A stretch of DNA of 64,000 nucleotides from Chrysoporthe austroafricana (taxonomy: Eukaryota > Ascomycota > Sordariomycetes > Diaporthales > Cryphonectriaceae): NCBI GenBank assembly GCA_001051155.2, contig JYIP02000001.1:4340001-4404000 (forward strand). The letters are read 5' to 3'. The notes under the pieces were generated by a model, which had not been told where the DNA came from, made no database searches, and worked only from the letters and a program-made list of their open reading frames with translations. A program made the translations under genes and the position numbers. Below, piece by piece: positions 56,772-64,000 of the stretch. How positions within the stretch are numbered: the first letter of the stretch is position 1; every line of letters starts with the position of its first letter.

Positions 56772-59576
56772 ATGCCGCGAAAGAAGGAATCGGCCGTCGA
56801 CTTGTGCGACAAGGCCGTGGTGCTGGGCAACAGCATCGCCATCCGCATGCTTGAATATCTGAGCACCGTGAAGCATCAGGTCCAGGGGATTCGGGAGCTG
56901 GCCGCCGTGTTTTTGGACGTGGGCCGTATCCTCTGGGTCATCGAGTCCGGGCTCAAGGCTTCCAAGGCCGATGCCAAGCACATCCTGCCCGGGGACCTGA
57001 TGATAGAACTCGAGAAGCGCTTCCGACAGACCCATGACGAGTTTATCGTGCTGAACCAGCTGGTGACGCGCTTCCTCGAGAACGACAAGAAGTCCGGCTT
57101 CGCGCGGTTTTCCAAGGGGTTCAAGATGATGTTCGCAGACTCGGATGTGAACAAGGTACGCGCCACCCTGGAGAAGACCCGCGAGAACCTGCGCATGAGC
57201 TCGCTCGTGTTCAAGTGGTCCATCGGCGACGAGGACGTCGACTCGACTATTGGGATCGGCTACACGGGGCTCGCGGCCGCGCTGGACCGGATGAACGGTG
57301 CTATCAAGCCGAAGAGCAGAGATGCGCCGGCGTACTCGCACCCCTCCGAGGAGCCACGACAGACGACACCCCAGGCACCGCTTCCTGAGGTCCCGCGCCC
57401 ATCCGCGGTCATGGACCAGGGCGACTTCCCACTCCCGCCGTCGTTGCCGCCATTGTCGCATCTCGAGCGCTCCCCTGTGCAGAGCATGGACTTCCTGGGA
57501 TCCACCCGCTTCACCGGCACGAGCGGGGCCCTGGATGACTTCAACCCCATGCAGCAAGGCCCAGGCCGTGCGGCCTCCACCATCAGGAGCGCGCGGTCCT
57601 CTAAGGGACCCAGCCAGTCTATGGGCATGGAGGTCACAGCTTCTGAGATGTCGAGCCCCCTCAGTGGCAGCCACAGCACCGTGCAGCGGGATAGTGCTTC
57701 CACACATACGACTGCGACCGACACACTGCTCGAGGATCTGCTCAGCGAGACGGACATCACCGAGCATCATGACGACCTAGTTGAAGGGCCGGTCACGCGG
57801 CTCAAGGCCGACCCTAGCACCGCCCCGAGGTGGACCCCGCGGTTCAACACCGGCAATGGTAACCCACAGTACAAGGCCGCGCTCGTCCAGGCCGTGCAGA
57901 AGAAGGGCCACGGCGCGATCGAACAGCTGCTGGACCGCGGCGTGCAGCCGGACTCTGTGAGCGAGATGAACCTGCTCCGGGAGGCTGTCCTGCTCCGCGA
58001 CCTGGAGACGGTGCGGCTGCTCCTCCTCTTCGGCGCGGATCCCAACGCCATCGACAAGGTTGGCTGCTCGCCTCTGTTCTCTGCCACCGAGCTTGGCTTC
58101 CTCGACGCGGCGAAGCTGCTGATCAAGTACGGCGCCGACCCGAACCTGTCTGCCGGCCCCAACGCCGACACGCCGCTCGCGCTGGCCGTGCTCGAGAACA
58201 AGTTCGACCTGGTGCAGCTGTTCCTGATGTATGGCGGCAACACGAATCAGATCATGGCTAACGGGAACACAACGCTCATCCGATCCATCGACCGGAACAC
58301 GCCGAAGCGGGTCATCGAGCTCATCCTGAACTACGGCGGGGACCCCAACATCAAGAACGGAGAGGGCACGTCGCCCATGTTCCAGTGCATCAGCGTCCAG
58401 CGGCTCGACATCGCGCACCTTCTCCTCGACCGGGGAGCGGACCCCAACCTCCCCGGGCCGAAGCACCTGCTGTGGCCCAGCGCCTACCACCCGCCGTTCC
58501 TCAGGCTGCTCCTGTCGCGGGGCGCAGACCACAAGATGGCCCCCGGCATCATGGAGCTCGCGACGTCGGTCAACAACATCGAGTCGGTGCGCATCCTCCT
58601 GAACGCGGGTGTGGACCCCAACGCGAAGAAGGACGGCGTCTACACGCCCCTGTGCTCCGCGATCCGCGACAACCGCGGCGATATCGTCACGCTCCTCCTC
58701 GCCAACGGCGCGGACCCGAACGTGCCCGCGTCCGAGTACCCCTGCTTCAAGTGCGTGACGCACCACCGCTCGCACTTCCTGCCGCAGCTGATCGAAGCGG
58801 GCGGCGACCCGACCGAGCCCAAGGGCATCGTCGAGAAGGCCGTCCAGCACAACAACCAGGACGCCCTGATCTTCCTGCTCGACCACGGCGTCGGCGTCAA
58901 CGTCAAGTCGAAGGAGGGGTGGACGCCACTGACGACGGCGATCCGGGACAACCGCGCCGAGATGGTCGACCTGCTCCTCGCGCGGGGCGCGGACCCAGCC
59001 ATCCGTGGCCAGGACTGGCCCATCAACCTGGCCGTCAAGCGGCCGAACATCCTGAAGAAGCTGCTGCCGTCCATCTCCAACCCCAAGAACTTCAAGGGCG
59101 TGGTGGAGATGGCGGTGTGCGCGAACCAGCTCGAGAGCATTCGGCTGCTGCTCTCGGCGGGCTTCAACGTGGAGGACAAGAACGGCGGCGTGTTCTCGCC
59201 GCTGACGAGCGCCATCCGCGAGGGCAACAAGGAGATCACGCGCTACCTCATCGACGAGGCCGGTGCCGACGTCAACGCGCCCGGCGAGCATCTGCCCATC
59301 ATCAAGGCGATCCGCCGGATGCGGGGCAACGACACCGAGATCCTCGAGCTGCTGCTCGAGCGCGGCGCGGACATCAACCTGATGTACAGGGGCTGGAACG
59401 CGGTGCTACAGGCGGTCGAGAACGGCGACGCGAACGTGCTCAGGCTCCTCGTTGAGAAGGGCAACGGCGTCGACCTGGAGAAGACGGACGAGAACGGGCG
59501 GACGGTGCTAGATGTTGTGAACGGGCACGGATGGGACGAGGCGGTACAGATCATCAACAAGAGCAACCGGCGGTAA
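56772..59576 (+). CDS. Ankyrin-repeat protein with fungal N-terminal helical domain
   Basis: An intronless frame of 934 codons starts at an ATG in good context (CCATCATGCC). Residues 1-165 form an alpha-helical domain (DKAVVLGNSIAIRMLEYLSTVKHQVQGIRELAAVFLDVGRILWVIESGL) resembling N-terminal domains of fungal STAND/NLR-like and ankyrin proteins. Residues ~170-345 are Pro/Ser-rich and disordered. Residues ~365-930 contain about 15 ankyrin repeats with typical wording (LLLFGADPNAIDKVGCSPLFSATELG; LLIKYGADPNL; LLLANGADPNV; LLLERGADINL). The solenoid suggests a scaffold; the N-terminal domain suggests a signalling or heterokaryon/immunity-like role, which is inference. GC-rich third positions create long antisense open frames that are not genes. 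Confidence 0.88.
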   Translation: MPRKKESAVDLCDKAVVLGNSIAIRMLEYLSTVKHQVQGIRELAAVFLDVGRILWVIESGLKASKADAKHILPGDLMIELEKRFRQTHDEFIVLNQLVTRFLENDKKSGFARFSKGFKMMFADSDVNKVRATLEKTRENLRMSSLVFKWSIGDEDVDSTIGIGYTGLAAALDRMNGAIKPKSRDAPAYSHPSEEPRQTTPQAPLPEVPRPSAVMDQGDFPLPPSLPPLSHLERSPVQSMDFLGSTRFTGTSGALDDFNPMQQGPGRAASTIRSARSSKGPSQSMGMEVTASEMSSPLSGSHSTVQRDSASTHTTATDTLLEDLLSETDITEHHDDLVEGPVTRLKADPSTAPRWTPRFNTGNGNPQYKAALVQAVQKKGHGAIEQLLDRGVQPDSVSEMNLLREAVLLRDLETVRLLLLFGADPNAIDKVGCSPLFSATELGFLDAAKLLIKYGADPNLSAGPNADTPLALAVLENKFDLVQLFLMYGGNTNQIMANGNTTLIRSIDRNTPKRVIELILNYGGDPNIKNGEGTSPMFQCISVQRLDIAHLLLDRGADPNLPGPKHLLWPSAYHPPFLRLLLSRGADHKMAPGIMELATSVNNIESVRILLNAGVDPNAKKDGVYTPLCSAIRDNRGDIVTLLLANGADPNVPASEYPCFKCVTHHRSHFLPQLIEAGGDPTEPKGIVEKAVQHNNQDALIFLLDHGVGVNVKSKEGWTPLTTAIRDNRAEMVDLLLARGADPAIRGQDWPINLAVKRPNILKKLLPSISNPKNFKGVVEMAVCANQLESIRLLLSAGFNVEDKNGGVFSPLTSAIREGNKEITRYLIDEAGADVNAPGEHLPIIKAIRRMRGNDTEILELLLERGADINLMYRGWNAVLQAVENGDANVLRLLVEKGNGVDLEKTDENGRTVLDVVNGHGWDEAVQIINKSNRR

Positions 59577-60862
59577 GGTGTTCCCGTCTGTATGCCTAGG
59601 TGTATCTCGGACCATTCACTCGACCCCAGAATAATTCCCTTCTTTCCGGTGTGCATCTGTGAGTGTTCGCTGGTTCCATTACCTTGCGCGTGACCTCAGA
59701 ACTCATCCACTCCACCCGGCCCCCCGCCGCCTCCAAACCAAACCTCCAGTGTGCTGACTTTGCCCGCCTTGCAGAATGAGTGTAATTTCTTCTTTGTCCT
59801 GGGGGGTAATACTCGGGGAAAACGGCGGAGCGGATCCATCGACGGGGAGGTCTTCGATGGAGACGATTGGGGAGTGACCTGACGAGTTTTGATGAAGCTG
59901 CGACACCATATCCAACGCCTGGAACCTTTTTTTTTCTCCTTTGTCGTCATGTCAGGAGGCACTCTGTGGCGCATTCTGTGATTCAATACCTTCACACATT
60001 TTTCTTGCTATTGCCGTACGGGTTACGTCGTGTCAAGGAATCGAAAATTGAGCCTCTATTTTGTCATTGCGACCCGCCCGTTCAGGCTGTAGGCTGTAGT
60101 TGTGGTGGTGTCTCTACCGCAAACCGTAGTAAGATGAGCCTCGTCCGATGTGCCATAGGGTGGTTCTCTGCCCCGGTCACTCTCATCTTCCCTCCCACCC
60201 GGCCTCTCATCCTGTCTCTCGCTCCAGAGATGCTACCCCCCCTCCCCCTTTTTAGGGCTGTATCACGATCGAGCCTAAATCCGGCTCTCGAGATGACAAG
60301 TCCGCTTAGGGGCCAAAAGGCAGACACGCTACGACGAATCGGGGAACCAGCCAGCTCGATGCATCAGCCATTCACGCCATTGTACATCGGTGAGCCGGGG
60401 GCAGAATCCTACGCTGATCCCCCTCCAATCACCTCGTCGTACCCTGCCTGCTCGCATGCTGCGCCCCTGCTCGCAGCACAGAGCCCTGGGAGCCCTGGGG
60501 CCCAGGCACGCCAGGGCCACGGGCATGCATCAGCCTCCCCCTGCCTGGGGCGGAGGGCGACAGATCTAATCATCATCATCACCACCACCACCACCACCAC
60601 CAAGACCTCGCCTCTCAGGTCTCCCAACAGCCCCTCGACCGTACAGGAGGGCTCGCCAGCCAGGAGGACTACCGAGAAGAGACGAGCACCCCCATCTCGT
60701 CGTGTGAGAGCTATCTTCTGTCCCAGCCGGCGCCTCGACCAGCCGGGCTGCGCCCTCGTTCCTTTCCGGCTCGTGCGGGCGGCTCATTCGTCAGCCCCAC
60801 TTTTGACACTCACACGCAGCCTCCGCCCTTCCCGGTCGACCAGCTTCTCCGAGGCGTCTTCT
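59577..60862. other. Intergenic/leader region of the Clr5 gene
   Basis: The plus-strand frame of the Clr5 gene is open here from 59867, but begins with TTG and reads as low complexity (poly-Thr from CACCACC repeats at 60580-60601). I treat it as leader. It may contain true upstream codons or a 5' intron. Confidence 0.4.
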
Positions 60863-62635
60863 ATGGGGAGGGCAGAGACAGCCATAACCAGCACGGCTCA
60901 GACCATGCCATCACTACCCGAGGGGGCCGTAGGCAGGAGGGGCGGTGCGGGAGCGCAGGGGCCGGCAGGAGAGGCCCCCGGGAGCGACGACACCACCAGG
61001 CCCGCGGCGGCGCTCGTCCTGCGCGGCAGACCCGCCAAGGCCCGCCCCAGCCGGACCAGGTGGGCCGAGTACAAGCCGATGATGCAGCGGCTGTACATGG
61101 CCGAGGACAGGACGCTCAAGGAGGTCATGGAGATCATGCGGGCCGACTTCGGATTCGTCGCCACGGAGCGCTCCTTCAAGCGGCGCATCGCCGGTTGGGG
61201 ATGGCGCAAGAACATCCAGATCAAGCCCGGTGCCGACGACCGCGCCGTCCACGAGGCCTTCAAGAGCCGCTACGTCGACGCCGTCGACACCTCGGGCCAG
61301 ACCCAGGTGCGCCTCGCCAATGGCCAGCTCGTCGACGTCGACCGGCTCGCCGAGCACGTCAGGAGGAAACGCGCGCGGGTCTTGCATGATAAAAACAACA
61401 ATACCAGCACCAGCAGTACCAGCTGTATCGGCAGCAGCGGCAGCAGCAGCGGCAGCAGCACTAGTGACTCCCCCTCCCCCTCGTCCTCCATCATCCTCAC
61501 CACCACTGCCCCGCCGCCGCCGTCGCAGCAGCAGCAGCTGGTAGTGGTGCCAAACATCCAGCAAGCCTTATTACGACAGCAGCAGCAGCAAAAGCACGAC
61601 TATGTATTCTGGGGCATCAAGGCCCCCGCGGCGCTGCGTGTTTACGAGGTCGTCTTCGTGCACAGCCGCACGTATACGTTTGGGCGGCACGAAGACGAGC
61701 TGACCAGCGTGCCCGTGGCGGCACGTGTGCTAGCGCGCGACAAGCGCCACGCGGTGCGCTGGGGCCGCTTCACGGCCGGGGTCAAGGAGAGCCTAGAGCG
61801 CGGCGACATGGACGCGGCGCTGACGCACATGCGGTGGGCGCCGCGGGAGCTCGAGGCCATGATCCGGCACCAACCCTCGACGATACTGTGCTCCCTGTAC
61901 ATGTTCATCCTACAGGCGGGCTGCCACATACCGGAGGATGAGACCGAGCGGCGACAGTTCTGGGCCGTCATGAAGGCCCTGCTCAGGTACGGGGAGTGTG
62001 TCACGCAGAACCTGGGGATGACTGCCGAGCACCCGCTGCAGCAGGTCCTGCGGAGCCTCACGACCGTGCCGGATAACGAGCTGGGCGAGGTGGCGTTCCG
62101 CGCGTGGGCGGTGACGACCCAGGCTTGGGGGTCGCTGATCTCGCTGGACGGCGTCTCGGAGCCCGCGCTCCCTCCCGACAGCGTCCGCCACTGGCTGGAT
62201 CACGGCGACAAGGGCAACATGCTGGATCTCATGCGCGAGGTTGTTAATGAGAGCGTGAGAAGGTGTGACGCTCAGTACGGCCAGGGTGACGAGAGGAGCC
62301 TTCGGACCCTGCAGTCAAAGGCTGAGATGCTGATTGTTATGGTGACTGACGAGGGGCAAGATTGTTACCAGAACCCGGCGATTGCGAGTATCTATCAGGA
62401 AATTTTGGATCGAGGAGCCCAGGGCGCCGAGAGAAATGAGGCTCTAAGTTTTCTCGAGAAGGCGCGTGAGGTGAATAAAAGGGCGTTGGTGTCTTGGGCA
62501 GAGCAACCGCCTTTCCAACTGCCACATTTCGTCAGTGGGTTGAGCCCACCAGGTAATCTTTCTAATTGCTCTGAATTTTCTTCCGCCTCCAGCCCCTACG
62601 ACAGTCCAACGCCGGACGCACCCCAGTTTGTATAA
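60863..62635 (+). CDS. Clr5-domain protein
   Basis: From the ATG at 60863 the frame gives 590 residues without introns. A complete Clr5 domain lies at residues ~66-118: RWAEYKPMMQRLYMAEDRTLKEVMEIMRADFGFVATERSFKRRIAGWGWRKN. This is a short helical domain found at the start of many fungal proteins, first named from a cellulase-regulation locus. A basic segment (RRKRARVL), a Ser/Gly- and Gln-rich spacer with CAG/CAA tracts, and a helical C-terminal half (tetratricopeptide-like in feel: MKALLRYGECV, TLQSKAEMLIVMV) follow. The true start may lie further upstream (in-frame ATGs near 60135, 60231 and 60291). Function is unknown; a nuclear or DNA-associated role is inferred from the domain. Confidence 0.82.
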   Translation: MGRAETAITSTAQTMPSLPEGAVGRRGGAGAQGPAGEAPGSDDTTRPAAALVLRGRPAKARPSRTRWAEYKPMMQRLYMAEDRTLKEVMEIMRADFGFVATERSFKRRIAGWGWRKNIQIKPGADDRAVHEAFKSRYVDAVDTSGQTQVRLANGQLVDVDRLAEHVRRKRARVLHDKNNNTSTSSTSCIGSSGSSSGSSTSDSPSPSSSIILTTTAPPPPSQQQQLVVVPNIQQALLRQQQQQKHDYVFWGIKAPAALRVYEVVFVHSRTYTFGRHEDELTSVPVAARVLARDKRHAVRWGRFTAGVKESLERGDMDAALTHMRWAPRELEAMIRHQPSTILCSLYMFILQAGCHIPEDETERRQFWAVMKALLRYGECVTQNLGMTAEHPLQQVLRSLTTVPDNELGEVAFRAWAVTTQAWGSLISLDGVSEPALPPDSVRHWLDHGDKGNMLDLMREVVNESVRRCDAQYGQGDERSLRTLQSKAEMLIVMVTDEGQDCYQNPAIASIYQEILDRGAQGAERNEALSFLEKAREVNKRALVSWAEQPPFQLPHFVSGLSPPGNLSNCSEFSSASSPYDSPTPDAPQFV

Positions 62636-63212
62636 TAGTATGAATCAAAAAGTATCCTAGCCAAAGTTAGTTTCTTAATACACATGTCAAGCACTTCGCC
62701 AAACCGAACGTGGTTACCAAGAAATCCTCATGAGCAGGTTGCGCAGATGGTATGATTGACACGCAGATGTAATCTGCGAAGTATTATTAAAAGTATTGTA
62801 GTGGTATCATTGCTGTCCCGGGAAAGTCTGCCATGCCATGCATGCATGCACCCAGGCTGGGCGTCTTGTTTCCTTTCCTCCAGCTTCTTCTCCCAGACAT
62901 TTTGCCAGCCTAGTATATGTGTGCTGTGTTGATGCGAGATGAGAGAGGTACCAAGTGATATAATAAGCCAAACCACACACCACTCCAGACATGCATTTGA
63001 TCTGTGAATCCTATCCGCCCACCGAAAAAGGAGAAGGAAAACATGATCTCGAGACAATTATCATATGCCTCCGTAACAATAGACCTCAGAACCCGCGTAA
63101 CAATGACCGACATCGTTGCAATTGACATGGTCCACCATGAACTCCTCCTGGTCTCCGATGGCTATGCGTGAATTTGGTGGAAAAGTCGATGACAGATGGA
63201 AGTTGAAGAGGT

Positions 63213-63256
<44 letters not shown>

Positions 63257-63275
63257 AACAAACGAGCCCACCAAN

Positions 63276-63308
<33 letters not shown>

Positions 63309-63372
63309 CGTCGAGATTGGGTGGCTCCTCGAAGTCGCGTAACAGATTAAGTCGCTTCTTTTGGCAATATGC
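62636..63372. other. Convergent intergenic region with poly-A block
   Basis: This is the 3' region of two facing genes. A repeated CATG/CATGCATGCA motif (62830-62850) and two long A runs around an N (listed separately) are present. No gene seen. Confidence 0.5.
63220..63307. repeat. Two long poly-A runs flanking an undetermined base
   Basis: A36 (63220-63255), a 22-base spacer containing N at 63275, then A30 (63278-63307). This looks like an assembly or sequencing artefact, a collapsed homopolymer, or a low-quality join rather than biology. Confidence 0.85.
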
Positions 63373-63981
63373 TCAACCATCGTCGCCCCACTGTCCAATC
63401 TCGGGCAGCTGTAGACCGACAGCACTAATCCGCACCGCCTTCTTTCTCGATGGAGGCGCCGGCGGCTCCACGGTTGTCTCCTCTTCTTCGCGAATGGTGC
63501 TTTGGGACACTGGCCTGAATACATCCGCAATGGTATCCCGCATCTTTGGACCTTTTGGAGCACCAAGCCCCACTGCATCATGTTGAGACACCGTGTCCAG
63601 ATCCTTGGCTGAACAGGGCGGGAGAGGCGGCGTGGGCTCTAGCGACGACGGTTTGTAATCGGGCATGAACTCAGAGTCCGGACGTGGACGACCGAAACTA
63701 GACTGTCGACGATGTTGCTTAGATTTCGGGTGAGTGAGGCGTCCAGCGGCTGAGGCTGTAGACGAATTCCGGCTATGGGATATTTTGTCTACCGGGGCCG
63801 GAGGTACTGGCACATGCTCCGCGTCGAATTCGATAACAAAGTCGCTGAGATCAGGGCTTGGCTCGGCCATATCGTAGGGGCTCATCGTGCTGATGGTGCG
63901 GTCGAGGTACATCAAGACTTGCTCCTGCCCCTCAGCGCTCTTGTCCGACGTGTTGGCAGACACGACGGCCGCTGGCCTCAT
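63373..63981 (-). CDS. 3' part of a Ser/Pro-rich hypothetical protein, runs off the window
   Basis: The frame reads 202 codons to a TGA at 63373. The upstream sequence (minus strand, CTTTCCGCAG just before 63990) resembles a splice acceptor, so the ATG at 63981 is probably internal and the gene continues beyond the window. The visible part is disordered: Pro/Ser-rich, with SHSRNSSTASAAGR, KSKQHRRQSSFGRPRPDSEF (possible basophilic phosphorylation sites), acidic EEEETTVEPPAPPSRKK, and a short ordered-looking AVRISAVGLQLPEIGQW tail. I recognise no family. Confidence 0.6.
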   Translation of the reverse strand: MRPAAVVSANTSDKSAEGQEQVLMYLDRTISTMSPYDMAEPSPDLSDFVIEFDAEHVPVPPAPVDKISHSRNSSTASAAGRLTHPKSKQHRRQSSFGRPRPDSEFMPDYKPSSLEPTPPLPPCSAKDLDTVSQHDAVGLGAPKGPKMRDTIADVFRPVSQSTIREEEETTVEPPAPPSRKKAVRISAVGLQLPEIGQWGDDG

Positions 63982-64000
63982 GGAGGGCGGCTGCGGAAAG

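Noticed and set aside
57777..59291. 504-codon open frame on the minus strand, and long frames in the third plus frame (58385-59455)
   Set aside because: They lie exactly opposite or out of phase with the GC-rich ankyrin repeats, with repetitive Val/Arg/Glu composition typical of shadow frames.
1..64000. CRISPR arrays, rRNA genes, complete transposons
   Set aside because: None seen on reading; the genome type also excludes CRISPR arrays.

Overview
This window looks like nuclear DNA of a filamentous ascomycete (Pezizomycotina, probably a Sordariomycete). The evidence is short GT...AG introns (mostly 49-120 nt, with CTAAC/CTGAC-like branch points), a Zn2Cys6 activator, a Clr5-domain protein, an UstYa (DUF3328) protein, an Asp/Leu-class laccase, a CE5 esterase with a CBM1, a complex I 51-kDa subunit, an Mlp1/Tpr nucleoporin and a dynactin p27 subunit. 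I rebuilt gene models by hand by joining frames across introns. Reading phase was checked at every junction, but no homology search was possible.

Left part (1-26 kb) is gene-sparse and accessory in character: a small hypothetical gene (1.0 kb), a divergent pair made of an UstYa-family gene (minus, 3.1-1.7 kb) and a short secreted, kexin-site-bearing repeat peptide (plus, 4.1-4.5 kb), a Dal5-type MFS transporter, a stretch of decayed coding sequence near 8 kb, a quinate/sugar permease, a small secreted protein, a laccase, an extended SDR (DenD-like) and an acetylxylan esterase/cutinase with a cellulose-binding module. Gene deserts of 2-4 kb separate them.

Middle part (26-38 kb) is housekeeping: Mlp1/Tpr nucleoporin, a PEX11-family peroxin, NADH dehydrogenase 51 kDa, dynactin p27. 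Right part (38-64 kb) mixes an unusual flavoprotein (Hal3/PPCDC-like) fused to ankyrin-like WW repeats, a DOPA 4,5-dioxygenase-like gene next to a class I methyltransferase, a GH43 glycosidase, a Zn2Cys6 transcription factor with two apparent microexons (6 nt and 4 nt), an NAD(P)-binding SDR, a 4.5-kb empty stretch, a 934-residue ankyrin protein, a Clr5 protein, and the 3' part of another gene running off the end. A poly-A block with an N lies at 63.2 kb.

The most exciting item is at 1.7-4.5 kb. A two-exon gene encodes an 83-residue secreted precursor with three copies of an A-[ST]-Y-[RE]-T-(P-V-G) motif, with KKR and EKR kexin sites between copies. It is divergently transcribed from an UstYa-family oxidase gene. 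That is the architecture of fungal dikaritin-type RiPP pathways (ustiloxin, phomopsin, asperipin, epichloecyclin), with a core I do not recognise from any described product. A transporter gene lies immediately beyond. I see no tyrosinase, methyltransferase or peptidase gene adjoining it, so the pathway, if real, is minimal or dispersed.
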